Assembly: GCA_016081115.2 (NCBI GenBank)
Contig: CM071936.1
Location: forward strand, 82,575,943-82,639,942
Source: Rehmannia glutinosa
Taxonomy: Eukaryota > Streptophyta > Magnoliopsida > Lamiales > Orobanchaceae
DNA length: 64,000 nt
Direction: 5' to 3'
Numbering within the stretch: position 1 is the stretch's first letter; each line of letters begins with the position of its first letter. The position numbers and the translations under genes were made by a program. This document shows positions 12,340 through 23,996 of this stretch, one piece after another. The notes below the pieces were generated by a model. That model saw nothing but the letters and a program-made list of their open reading frames with translations, was not told the origin of the DNA and ran no database searches.

Positions 12340-13255
12340 AACTTAGAATTTGAGAGAGGCTCGTGGGGTCGCTTTTTACTGCCCATGATCAGTTTTTGGA
12401 TCACTTATAATCTTTACCTTATGGCGAACCTTGTGGGGTCGCTACTTACGCTTGTCTATCTGCTATCTTTTTTCGATGGCTTTTAAGCTTTAAGTTAGGG
12501 CAGACCTTATAGGGTAGCTACTTGCTACTTGCGATCTTTTTCAGATCGCTTTTAGGCTTTAGGTTAGCATGAGATTTGTGGGGTCGCTTGTTTGCTGCCT
12601 GCGGTCTTTTACAAATTATCTTAAGCTTTAAGTTTGAGCAAGTCTCGTGGGATCACTACTTTGCTGCATGTAATCTTTTTCAAATCTCTTTTTTGCTTAA
12701 GTTAGGGAAAGCCTCGTGGGTTGCTACTTGCTGCATGCGATCATTTTCAAATTGCTTTTATGCTTTTAGTTATGGCAAGCCTCATGGGGTTGCTACTTGT
12801 GTCATGCGATCATTTAAAGATCGCTTTTTGGGACGAGACTCGTAGGGACTACTTTCTTCTTGAGATCTTTTTCAGATTGCTTTTACACTTTTAGTTAGGG
12901 CGAGCTTCGTGGGGTCGCTATTTGTTTTCTGCGATCTTTTTCAGATTGCTTTTAGGCTTTAAGTTAGAATAAGCCTCGTAAGGTTGCTATTTGTTGCTTG
13001 CGATCTTTTTTAGATTGCATTACACATTTAGTTAGAGCGAGCCTCGTGGGGTCGTTACTTGCTTCCTGTGATAATTTTCATATCATTTTTAGGCTTTAAG
13101 TTATCACGAGCCTCAGAGGGTCGCTAATTGCTGCTTGCGATATTTTTCAGATCGCTTTTAGGCTTTTAGTAAAAGCGAGGCTCATGGAGTTACACAAATA
13201 CTGGAAAAGATCGCAAGCAGCAAATAGCACAAGGCCTTTCGCAAATAGCAAATAG
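12340..13255. repeat. Tandem array, about 69-bp period, with inverted end
   Basis: About twelve diverged units contain GCCTCGTGGGGTCGCTACTT followed by TGCGATCTTTTTCAGATCGC. The GTGGGGTCGC core recurs at about 12364, 12431, 12578, 12647, 12716, 12785, 12909, 12978, 13046 and 13116, mostly 67-70 bp apart. At 13205-13255 the same words occur inverted (GATCGCAAGCAGCAAATAGC). Such arrays in 3' untranslated regions are known for Tat-lineage elements. Confidence 0.8.
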
Positions 13256-14716
13256 TGTTACTCTAGGCTTTTACGAGCTGAGTCAAGTCAGCTATGCCTG
13301 GATATACAAAAAGTCAATTGAAGACTGACATGAAGACTCCGCTGTGAAACAGCTGAGTATGGCAAGGAGGAGAAGTCAAGAACCCGACTGAAGGAGTATC
13401 AGTCAAGTCAACTCAAGAAGCCAAGTCTCAAGTTGAAGTGACAGATGAGTCATCCATTGATTGGAAGCTAACTCGAAGTCACCTAGGGAAGTTAGAGAAT
13501 TGCAGTCAAGTCAAGACAACTGAAAAGAATCCGTTGCCGTAAGTCAAGAATATTACCTAAACAAGTAATACTTCCATGTTGCCATGTCTTAAAGTGCTCA
13601 GTCCCAGCAGCGTGCAAAAGGAAACCAATGGGAAACACTGCACCTCGTGTCAGACTCTGAAAAGCTGAACATTCATTTAATACGAGGAAATGTCAACATC
13701 AAGGACTGCAACAAGACAAGCCAACGACACAAGTGACTTTTGAAATCAGCCTATCTCTTCAACGGGCAGATTTTTGAAAGTTCACTATAAAAGGCTGAGG
13801 AATCACTTTGAGAAAAGGTAACCTTGAATACCAGAACCACGAACTATCAAGCAATTATTCGAACTGTAAGCTGCAATATACTCTCAAGTTATTCAAGCGA
13901 AATCCTCAAGCTTAACTCTCGAAGGAAATCAATCCAACACCAAGCTGTGAAGGAAAGATAACTTCAAACTGTTGAAGAGGAAACTTTTGAAGAATCAAAA
14001 GGGGTCTACATTCCAAGGAGGATTGTAGAAAGGTTCAAGGTCGAACCAGTCTCAAGTCATTGAAGGGCTTCGTGATCAAATCCAAGAAGCTTGAGCAAGT
14101 GAGATGAAGTAGCAAGGCAGCCGCCCTGTGAAGAAGCTGAGTCGGACGAAAAGCCAGCTGTGTGACCAAGGCATCTCCAGACTGAGTCCAAAAGGATCAA
14201 GTCAGCTGTGTGATCAAGACTTGTATCTGGACTGATAACCACTTTGTACTCTGATCAATACTTAGTGGATTCCTCCAGGAGTTGGAGAAGAGAGGAGTAG
14301 AAGAATTACCCGATCTTCGAACCTCTATAAAAATTATTGTGTCATTTATATTTCAGCCTTTTTATTTCTGCATATTATTTTATATCTGCTGATAATTTGC
14401 TATCCAACTGATAATTTACAAAGTGCTAAAACCAAGTGTTAAAACAAACTTAAACCAAATTCAAGGGTGTTAAGTCTTCCGCTGAAAATCTCATCACAGT
14501 TAAGTTAAGGTTTAGACTAAACAGTTGAGTTATTCTATCAACAGCTCAATCGAGTCTGTTGAGTGGCTAACTCTGCTGGTTAACTAACTTAGTTGTCCCT
14601 CAAGGACATACTTGTGAAATTAACTTTGTTATTTTTAAAAGGACTAAAATCGAAAAGTTGGTAATGTTTATTCAACCCCCCCTTCTAAACCTTACTCACA
14701 CCCCTTGGGACCTACA
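13256..14716 (+). mobile_element. 5' LTR of element 1
   Basis: It ends ACCTACA directly before the PBS and aligns with the 42317-43856 LTR from GAGCTGAGTCAAGTCAGCTA (about 13276) onwards. The start at TGTTA (13256) is inferred. Relative to the reference LTR about 80 bp near the 5' end are missing or diverged. Confidence 0.8.
13786..13793 (+). promoter_or_regulatory. TATA box of element 1 LTR promoter
   Basis: TATAAAAG in the context CACTATAAAAGGC, conserved in the element 2/3 LTR at 42952-42959. It should define the U3/R boundary a short way downstream. Confidence 0.6.
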
Positions 14717-14718
14717 AG

Positions 14719-14730
14719 TGGTATCAAAGC
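14719..14730 (+). other. Primer binding site (initiator tRNA-Met), element 1
   Basis: TGGTATCAAAGC, two bases after the LTR end, differs by one base from the standard TGGTATCAGAGC complementary to the plant initiator tRNA-Met 3' end. Confidence 0.85.
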
Positions 14731-14843
14731 AGTTGGTTCATTGAGCCTTCCGCACTGGTTACTGAACTAGATCTCCAATCTTTCAAAGAAGTTTTTAACA
14801 CTTGCACTTTCAAAAGCTATTTTTATTCAGCAAAGTTATTATC

Positions 14844-17182
14844 ATGAAAGCAAATTTGACACGCATTCCTATGTTCACTATTGAGGAATTTGATAACTGG
14901 AAAATTCGTATGCAGGCTTATCTATCAGCTTTACATGATAAAATATGGATAGTGATAAAAGATGGCCACTGCAAATCGAAAGTGAACACGATTGTATAGA
15001 GAGCGACGCGGTGAAGGAGAGGAAGTCACCATCGGAAGCAAGACCAACCCTGGTTGAGAAACCAAGGACTGAATGGACAAACGAGGACAGAAGAAGATAC
15101 AACTTGGACAATGTGGCCAAGGACATACTTTACAAAACCTTGGACAAAGCAATGTTCAACAAAATCAAATCTTGTCAAACTGCAAAACAGATTTGGGATA
15201 AATTAACTTTAATTTGTGAAGGATCTGAGCAAATTAAAGAAAACAAATTGTCCGTTGCTGTACAAAAATTTGAAAATTTTAAAATGCTTGAAGGTGAAAC
15301 CTTGGATCAGCTGGATGCTCGATTCATTGGGATTACCAGTGAACTCTCTGCACTTGGAATAGAATATGCACAGAAGGAAATGTGTATGATGATTCTAAAA
15401 AGCCTCCCAGTTGAATGGGAAATGAAGGTCATGGCCCTGAGACATTCAATGAACCTCACAACAACATCCAATCATGAGCTATTCTCAGACCTCAAAGCCT
15501 ACGAGTTCGAGCTGAGAAGAAAAAGATCAAGAGGAGACAAATGTACCCAAAATAGCTGCACTCATAGTAAAGGATGGGAAAAGAGCTGAGATTAAGGAAG
15601 CCATTGACCAGGAGGAAATTGCCTTGATGGTTAAAAGATTCAACAAGTTCTTCAACAAGAACTATAAAAGAAACAAGGGTGAATCCTCCAGGAGACATTC
15701 AGCTCCCTCCAAGTCAAGGGAAGACAGGCCACCCAAGATAGCTGAGCATCAAAAGGTTGAATATCAGAGAGCTGATAACCCAAGAACGGAAAGAGCTGAT
15801 CAAAGAGCTAAGAACCTGTGTTGGAACTGTAGAAAACCAGGACACTTTGCTATTGACTGTCCATATCCTGTAGTCAATAAATACAGGAACGAAGAAGAAA
15901 GAAGAGTCTTCAGAGAAAGAAGACAAGAGAAGAAAAAGGCTATGATGGCTGCAGAGACTGCTGAGACAGCTAAGTCAAAAGTTACAACAGACTCAGAGAG
16001 TAGTGAAGTTGACTACTCAAGTGATTCTGAGGAAGAAGCAATGATCTGCTTAATGGCTAAAGAACAAGATCAACCTGACCAAGAAGTTGAGGTACACTCT
16101 AACTCATCTCACTCAGATTCTAGTGATACTGATTGTGACACACACACTTCATCACCCACTGATCTTCATGATTCATTAGGAAAAATAATGAAAGACTTTG
16201 AGCACATTAAATCCTCACACACACTATTAAATGAGGAAAACAACAAGCTCAAAGGGCAAAACTCACAGCTGACTAAGGAGCTGAGTACTCTAAGTCACAT
16301 AGCTGATGAGAACAAAGAGCTGAAGGCTGAGAATGCTAAACTAATAGCAGAGATAGCTGTATAGAAAAGAGGGAAAATGATCTCAAAAATGTGATTGCTT
16401 CATTCACAAAGGCATCTAAATCATTGGATGACCTTATTATGAGCCAAAAAGAGTGTGGAGACAAGACATGCATAGGATTCAATTCCTTTGTGCACAATCA
16501 AACTCCGAAAGTGATCTTGGAAAAAGGATCTTCAAGTAATGAAGAATCTCAAATACCCAAGACACCAAATGTTGCACCCACATTCACTCTAAAGCACAAT
16601 CACAAACAAACTGGCCTTGGATATAAAGTAAAAGGAAAACATCCAGTTGAGTATGCTGAGAGGACAACTGAGAAGAAATCCAGCAGAGTGCCTCAGCAAA
16701 CTCCAAATAGGAAGTACTCTGTGAAGAAGAAACAGAGCTACCAGAATCTCCAGAAGTTCTTTCAAAGGAACACAAATGATGGGAATGGTAGAAACTACCC
16801 AAGCCAAGCTGATTGGAATAATGTGAAATATCAGCAAAGACCTATGGAATATATGCCAAAATGGCAAAGTCCTAGAACTCAACAAAGGTCATTCCAAAGG
16901 CAAAAGAGCTATCATCAGCACACATATGCACCCAAGCACTACACTCAGAAATATCACAACTACCCAAAGAAGGCAATTGCTAAAACACACACGCATGCAT
17001 ACAGACAAAAGAGACTGTTGTATGAACCAAAAGCCCCCAAGCAATTTGCCAAGGTGAATTATGATTATGGCACAGATAGATGGCAACCTCTTAGAGTCAG
17101 ATCATTTGGCTATAGATTGGTTGGATCATCATACAGCACTAACCCCTCAGGACCTAGGCAAGTATGGGTACCTAAAAACTGA
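14844..17182 (+). pseudogene. gag: gag of element 1 (frameshifted)
   Basis: The start is the ATG of MKANLTRIPMFTIEEFDNWK, conserved in elements 2 and 3. The Copia gag (UBN2-type) domain follows, with YKTLDKAMFNKIKSC-like and KENKLSVAVQKFENF segments, and then a basic region and one CCHC knuckle, CWNCRKPGHFAIDC. A Ser/Asp/Glu-rich linker, a coiled coil (LNEENNKLKGQNSQLTKEL) and a basic Gln/Tyr/Lys-rich tail ending WVPKN complete it. Breaks: a TAG at 14997 where element 2 reads ACAGCTGTAAGG, a homopolymer +1 near 15527, and a stop at 16362 where one CTG is missing. The protein would coat and package the RNA. All three breaks are small and two sit at CAG/CTG sites. Confidence 0.85.
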
Positions 17183-19713
17183 TTTCCTTGATTGCAGGTT
17201 CAAGGAACAGCTGAGTGCCAAGGAACCTGGTACATAGATAGTGGTGCCCCGGACATGACAGAAACAAGAAAAATCAGAAAAATTCAAGGAGATTAGAGGC
17301 ACAAAAGTCATATTTGGAGGAAATGAAGCTCCAGGGGAAATTAGAGGCACTGGATCCATCAAGAAAAATGGATTAGAAATCACAGATGTTGCATATGTTG
17401 AAGGCCTCAACTTCAACCTGTTAAGCATCAACCAACTCGTGACAAGGGATATAATGTTGGATTCAATATGGGAGTGTGCCAAATCAAATACACTGAATCA
17501 AATGAAGTAGTGTCACAAGGATCCAGACAAAAGAACATGTGTGTGGTAGATTGGTCGACTGCCACACCAAGCACTTGTCTGCTAGCAAAGAGTACAGTCG
17601 AATCAAATTGGTTGTGGCACAAGAAGCTGAGTCACCTGAATTTTAAGACAATTAACAAGCTTGCAAGGAGTAATCTTGTAGAAGGACTGCCAGACTCAGT
17701 GTACAAGAAGGAAAGTGTTTTTGATGCATGCCAGACGGGAAAGCAGATCAAATCATCATTGAAAGAGAAGTCTAGTCCATCTTCAACAAGGATATTGCAT
17801 ATGTTGCATATGGATCTATTTGGTCCAGTTGAGCCAGCCAGCATAAAGATATACATGGACAATCTTTATGTGCAAAAAGAAGGAAACTTTGCAGAGGTTA
17901 CCTCAACTGATGAAAATAGTTCAAAATGAGAAGAGTCAAACCATTATAAAGATAAGATCTGATAGAGGAACTGAGTTTGTCAATGGAATAATAACTCAGT
18001 ATTGTGTTGAAAATGGTATTGCTCATGAATTATCTGCATGACAAGGACTCCACAAAGCAGAATGGAGTAGCGAGAAAGAAGAAACAGAACTCTCAAGGAA
18101 GCTGCAAGAACCATGTTAGCTGAAGCTGGATTGCCAAAAAGATTTTGAGCTGAAGCCCTCAATACTGCATGCTATACTCAAAATATAGGACCAAAAGATG
18201 TGTCCCAAGCATTGGATGACACACATTGGATTCAAGCCATGCAAGAAGAGCTGAATCAGTTTGAAAGAAACAAAGTATGGGAATTGGTGCAAAGACCAAC
18301 CCATCAAAATGTAATTGCGACAAAATGGGTATTCAGAAACAAGATGAATGAGGAAGGATCTGTGGTAAGAAACAAAGCAAGATTGGTAGCCAAAGGGTAC
18401 TGCCAAGAAGAAGGAATAGATTTCGATGAAACATTTGCTCCTGTTGCAAGATTAGAAGCAATAAGGATGTTTCTTGCCTATGCTGCACACAAGAACTTTA
18501 TTGTATATCAAATGGATGTGAAGAGTGCATTCTTAATTGGATTGTTGGAAGAAGAAGTCTATGTTGAGCAACCTCCAGGTTTTGAACAGAAGACTCTTGG
18601 AGATAAGGTGTACAAGCTCAAGAAAGCTCTATATGGATTGAAACAGACACCTAGAGCATGGTATGATACATTATCTCAATTTCTGACAGATAATGGATTC
18701 ACCAAAGGCAAAGTGGATAGAACACTCTTCAGAATTCAAGATGGAGAGAGTATACTGCTTGTTCAAATATATGTGGATGACATTATTTTTGGATCCACAA
18801 ACAAAGAGCTGTGTGACAAGTTCTCAAACCTCATGCAAGGCAAATTTGAGATGAGCATGATGGGAGCAGAAATTCTTTCTAGGACTTCAAGTTAAACAGT
18901 TGAAGGATGGAACCTTCATAAGTCAAACAAAGTACACCAGAGACCTAATGAAGAAATTTGGTATGGAAGATAAGTCTTCTGTGAAAATACCAATGAATAC
19001 ATCAATCAAGATGGATTATTGATGCAGATGGTAAGTCTGTGGATCAAACCAGATACATAGCACTCATTGGATCACTGCTCTATTTAACAGCAAGCAGGCC
19101 AGACATCACCTTTGCAGTAGGTGTATGTGCAAGATTTCAATCTGCACCAAAAGAAAGCCATATGACTGCAGCTAAGAGAATCCTTAGATATTTGAAGGGG
19201 TGCCAGGAAGTCGGCTTATGGTATCCAAAGGAAGGAGGATTCAAGCTAATTGGTTATTCAGACTCTGACTATGCTGGATGTAGGGTTGACAGGAAGAGTA
19301 CTTCAGGTACATGTCAGATGCTTGGAAACAGATTGGTTTCCTGGTTTAGCAAGAAGCAAAACTCAATAGCCACATCTACATCTGAAGCAGAATACATAGC
19401 TGCGGGCAACTGTTGTGCCCAAGTCTTATGGATGAGACAACAGCTGAGAGATTATGAAATTAAAGAAAAAGAGATTCCAATTATGTGTGATAACACAAGT
19501 GCTACTCTACAATCACTCGAAATCTGTGTTGCATTCAAGAACAAAGCACATTGATGTCGATATCATTTCATAAGAGATCATGTTGAAAAGAAAGACATCA
19601 CCTTGGAATACATCTCAACTGATAAACATTTAGCTGACATATTCACAAAGCCATTATGTGAATCATGATTTGAAGAACTCAAGCATGAGCTAGGGTTAAT
19701 TGAGCTGAGTTGA
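17183..19713 (+). pseudogene. pol: pol of element 1 (deleted integrase, frameshifted RT)
   Basis: Pol would cleave the polyprotein, copy RNA to DNA and integrate it. The aspartic protease motif DSG is at 17237. The integrase zinc region (WHKKLSHLNF, then FDACQTGKQ) has lost one cysteine to Phe. A 39-bp deletion near 17842 removes the first catalytic Asp of integrase (the VVDDYSRYTW stretch of element 2), and a larger deletion at about 18192 removes its C-terminal part. RT runs 18200-18895 with KARLVAKGYCQEEGIDFDE, QMDVKSAF and YVDD at 18770-18781, then shifts frame near 18869. RNase H from 19039 has YSDSDYAG, STSEAEYIAA and ADIFTKPLCES, ending at TGA 19711-19713. It cannot be functional. Confidence 0.9.
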
Positions 19714-19939
19714 CACTCAGAAGACTCAATGAGAAGAAATGAAACTATGATAAGATGAAAACAGAGCAGATCTTATAAATCAGCCAAGTGAAACAGTAGT
19801 ATCGGAAAGTCACCGACGAGTTAGGCGACAATGAGTCACTATACGTATAGAGAGAAGAAGAGTTGAGTCAATTAAGAAGTAAGCGGAGTCATTTATGAGC
19901 TAAGTGACAAAAACGCAGTCGTTTTTAATGAGCGGGAAT

Positions 19940-20267
19940 GTTTTTAAGAATGACGTCAGCGTAATAATGACGGGTACAGTCAAAAGCTGCACAGTAAGCA
20001 TATGATTGGATATAAATGCTGCCGCATTAAATGCGAACAATTAAATACAAATGAGACGTGCTAAATCTGAGCCGTTGATCTTGATCAATATTTCAAAAAT
20101 CGAAAACACGTCCTTTCATACCCCTTATATACCCATTTGTTCAGTTTTCTCTCTCACTTCAAAAATTGTTCATCTCTCCAAAGCAAGAAAGCAAGTATCT
20201 TTTCTCTCAAAACCCTACCAGTCTTGAAAGCAAGTTCGTCAAGTTTCATTCGATAAAAATCACTGAA
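19940..20267 (+). promoter_or_regulatory. Promoter-like block before ORF3, element 1
   Basis: The non-coding stretch between pol and ORF3 carries a perfect TGACGTCA (19951-19958, bZIP/TGA-factor type), ATTGG followed by TATAAAT (20011-20017), and TATATA (20126-20131), then a CT-rich leader before the ATG at 20268. The same elements at similar spacing occur in element 2 (37153, 37212, 37326) and partly in element 3 (49523, 49586). A role as an internal promoter is inferred. Confidence 0.5.
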
Positions 20268-22486
20268 ATGGCATCGGCACATGATTTTACTAAGCTCGCA
20301 AAGCAAATCCACACCGGATCAACCATGGATTTTGAAGGGATGATAAAGCAGGGTTCCGATGAGACCCTTGTGAAGAAGATAGCTGATAAGATTGAGAAAT
20401 CCGGGCTAAAACCCTTTCTCACACTGGAATACCAAATTACGTACGTAGAGAAGGTCGCCCGTTCTCGTAACGCTGAGTGCGGGGACGAAGGATTAAATCC
20501 TTCGTCCCACTGCAAGGACATTCTAAGCACTTTGCAAAGGACCTTGCGAGCAATTTGTTGCCATTGGAGGGCATGCCGGAGATATATGAAGCATGGAAGG
20601 CATGGAAGTGGCCAAACCTAAGTGTCTTTGCAAAAAGTTGTCTACACAAAATGACAAGAAGTTCTTTGAAGGATGATTATCACAAACCGTTGGATATCGT
20701 TGCCAAATGTGTAGACATAAAGTTTGGAAGCTTCAATCGCTATCCAAAACCAAGTGATCATCATGGCTGCGATCATCGAGGAAAAGAAGATCAATCGGGC
20801 GTAATTCGTCTCGACAGAGACTACGCGAGATGTTGCAAATAAGTCCTTCAAGGACGATGGGTCATTTGGAGGATCTCTGGGCTATGGCCTTGTAATTGGC
20901 CACTTGATGGAAGTGAAGGGTGTTCCCCTTCGACATGGAAAATCATTCCATGTTAACAATAAGATGTTTCGGGCCAACTTATCTGGAGCCCAGAAGAGAG
21001 CACACGCCAAGCGGGTGGACACCAGTGAGGGGGAATCAGCTGACCCTGAGGAAATAGTTGTTGCCTCCCCTCCAAAGAAGAAAGCTGCCCATGCAGCTGG
21101 GAAGAAGAAGGCTGCCCCAGTAGCAAAGAAGAAAACCGCACCTGCCCCTGCAGCCGAGTCACCTGCCCATGCAGCCGTGTCTCCTGCCCCTGCAGCCGCA
21201 GTGGAGAAGGAATCCATAATACCTTCTTCGGAATGAAGAAGAAGAGGATTGCCAAGGCTAGAAAGGCAGTTGCCTCTAAGGCAACTCCAATGGCTATTAC
21301 CTTCGAGGAACCAGAGGAAGTAGAACCAGACATTCCTCTGCTGCAAACTAAGAGAAGGAGAAGACTCACCAAGCGTTCAGAGCTTGAGAAGACAGCTGAG
21401 TCTGGCACTCGGCTGGGAAAGATACTGAGACTGCTGAAGAAGTGCAGTCTCCAGAAATTATTGATGAAACAGCCAAGTCTGTTGAGACCGATCAGCAGAG
21501 GAAAATTGAAGACCCAGCTGTGGATAGAACAACTGAAGAACAAGAAGCAGCGAAGACAGATGCTGCTGAGGGTGAAGAGCAGCAGAGTTTGCTACCCTCC
21601 ATTCCTGAAAAGGAAGGGCAACAGGGAGAGGATGAAGATGATGATGTAATCATAAGCTCTCCATTGTACCCAGACATCCAAAATCATCTAAGAGCATGGA
21701 CGAAATGGAAGCTGAGTCACTCTAGGGTGCAGTTTGAACACCCAGAGTTTATTGATGAGGAAGAGGAACTCTTCAGGTTTCTTGAAGTTGATACAGTGCT
21801 ACAAGCCCTTGATGAGGATAATTGTATTAATATGCTGCAAATTCAAAAAGAAAACGAACAAGCAAGAGCAGCTGAGGAAGCAGAGGCTCGTGAGAAAGCC
21901 AGCATTTGTCCTCTAACTGGAACAAGTGACCATACTCATTCTCATCTTGACATACTCTCAGACAGTGATGAGGACATGGACCCTATTGCTGCACAACAAA
22001 AAGTTGGACATGCAGCAAGCCATGCGGGAATCCACATTGATGCATGAGAAAGAGCTGATGGAGGGACCAGGAGAGTCTTCCAAATCACAGCTGGAAATTG
22101 ATCCGTTTGGAGTGGTACAACAGATTGCCACTATTATTGCTGCAACCACTTCCCCAGTTCACTCAGAAGATGGATCTAAGGGAATTGGCGATGACACTGG
22201 GAATTTGGGCACCCAAGTTGAGCCAACCCCTGCTAAAGGTATCTTACCACCTGCCCCTACGGCTGACCACTCATTTGACAAAGCCGGGAGTCCGGAGCGA
22301 GTGACCCCAACATAAGTCACTCGGTGGTGAGCCACCGAGGGGAAACTCACTCCACTGCGGCTAGGTGGACGATCTTTGCGGTGACTCCACTCCACCCTGA
22401 ATCTAGGAGGCGAAGTGGAGAAGGAACAAGAAAAGGAAACACAACAATTGACGAAGCTTGGACAGTTTAATCTATCTCAGCTGAAG
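20268..22486 (+). pseudogene. ORF3 of element 1, 3' half deleted
   Basis: ORF3 lies after pol in the position of the SIRE1 env-like gene, but I see no signal peptide or membrane anchor. It begins MASAHDFTKLAKQIHTGS. An N-terminal helical domain of about 220 residues ends with GSLGYGLVIGHLMEVKG (20870-20922 region, split by shifts). A Lys/Ala/Pro-rich tail follows (20904-21236, KKKAAHAAGKKKAAPVAKKK), resembling histone H1 tails in composition. Acidic segments after that contain LYPDIQNHLRAW and ICPLTGTSDHTH. Several frameshifts split it. At 22486 it joins LTR sequence at an ATCA microhomology, losing the coiled-coil half, the PPT and about 800 bp of LTR. Confidence 0.75.
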
Positions 22487-23207
22487 TATCAAAAGGGGTC
22501 TACATTCCAAGGAGGATTGTAGAAAGGTTCAAGGTCGAACCAGTCTCAAGTCATTGGAAGGCTTCGTGATCAAATCCAAGAAGCTTGAGCAAGTGAGTGA
22601 AGTAGCAAGCGCAAAATTACCTGTGAAGAAGAAGCCGAGTCGGACGAGAAACCACCGTTGTGTGACCAAGGCATCTCAAACCGAGTCCCAAAGGATCAAG
22701 TCGGTTGTGTGATCAAGACTTGTATCCTGGGTGATAACCACTTTGTACTATGATCAATACTTAGTGGATTCCTCCAAAGATTGGAGAAGAGAGGAGTAGA
22801 AGAATTACCCCATCTTGAACCTCTATAAAAATTATTGTGTCATTTACATTTCAAAGCATTTTTATTTACGCATATTATTTTATATCTCTGATAATTTGCT
22901 ATCCAACTGATAATTTACAAAGTGCTAAAACCAAGTGTTAAAACAAACTTAAACCAAATTCAAGGGTGTTAAGTCTTTGTTTGAAAATCTCATCACAGCC
23001 AAGTTAAGGTTTAGACTAAAATGAGTTATTCTATCAACACTCAATCGAGTGCTGAGTGGCTAACTCTGTTTGGTTAACTAACTTAGTCATCCCTCAAGGA
23101 CATAGCTGTGAAATTAACTCTGTTATTTTTAAAAGGACTAAAATCGAAAAATTGGTAAGGTTTATTCAACCACGCCTTCTAAACCTTACTCACACCCCTT
23201 GGGACCT
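22487..23207 (+). mobile_element. Truncated 3' LTR of element 1
   Basis: It aligns with 43133-43850 of the reference LTR, from AAGGGGTCTACATTCC to CCCCTTGGGACCT. The final ACA is replaced by CTG. Confidence 0.85.
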
Positions 23208-23607
23208 CTGAAAACGATACTTATTTAATAAAAAGTGATGCTTTTTTTAATAAGAGTTGATATTTGTTTTAATAAGAAGTGATATTTTTTTTAATAAAAA
23301 ATAATAATTTGTTTTAATAAAAAGTGATAATTTTTTTAATAAGAATTAATATTTTTTTAATAAGAAGTTATACCTTTTTCCATAAGAAGTGATACATTGT
23401 TTTAGTAAAAAGTGGTATTTTATAAAATAAAAAATTATACATTTTTCATAAGAAGTGACACTTTGTTTAAATAAAAAGTGATTGTTTTTTTAAATAAAAA
23501 TTGATCCATTTTCCATAAGAATTGATACTTTTTTCATAAGAAATGATACTTTACTTTAAAAAAAGTAATATTTTATTTTAATAAAAAATGATACTTTTCA
23601 AGTCTAA
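23208..23607. repeat. AT-rich degenerate short repeats
   Basis: Runs of TTTTAATAAAAAGTGATACT-like words. The word AAAAAATGATACTTTTCAAG is shared with 1858-1880, tying this block to the repeat in the 4.6 kb units. Confidence 0.6.
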
Positions 23608-23996
23608 TATGACACTATGTCATTGCCCAATATTACAAAAATATCACCATCTCAAAATATGTGATGACAAATTAAAAAATGGAGGAAAAATGAGGCGATG
23701 GAAGAGAAGAAGGTCAAGTATTGAAATATCTATGCGCGAGTTTTGCGTTGTGATCATTGGCTTTTGTTTTTCCCTCTTACTTAATTTCTTTTGTTTCTAT
23801 TTCTATAGATTTTAGATTCTTGTTGAAAATAAAGAATTAACTGGAGTGGAGGGATTACATCATATTCTTTTGTTTCTCTCTCTCACACACACACAAAGAG
23901 ATAAGAAGCACTTATCACCTTGACAGGCCCATGGGCTCGATGTGGATCCGGCTCACGAATTTAGATCCGTGAGACAGTCTCACACAAGTTTTTGCG
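23608..23996. other. Unassigned spacer with a MITE-like end
   Basis: No supported gene. Near 23962-23992 is GATCCGTGAGACAGTCTCAC followed by ACAAGTTTTT, an internally palindromic word common in plant MITE ends. A short CA/CT microsatellite lies at 23876-23896. Confidence 0.4.

Larger units (their letters stand above)
13256..23207 (+). mobile_element. SIRE-type Copia retrotransposon, element 1 (defective)
   Basis: The order is 5' LTR, PBS, gag, protease, integrase, RT, RNase H, promoter-like block, ORF3 and a truncated 3' LTR. That is Copia order (integrase before RT), and the extra ORF after pol is typical of the SIRE/Maximus type. Large deletions removed most of the integrase, the second half of ORF3, the PPT and the 5' half of the 3' LTR. 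Target duplications cannot be recovered. Confidence 0.9.
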
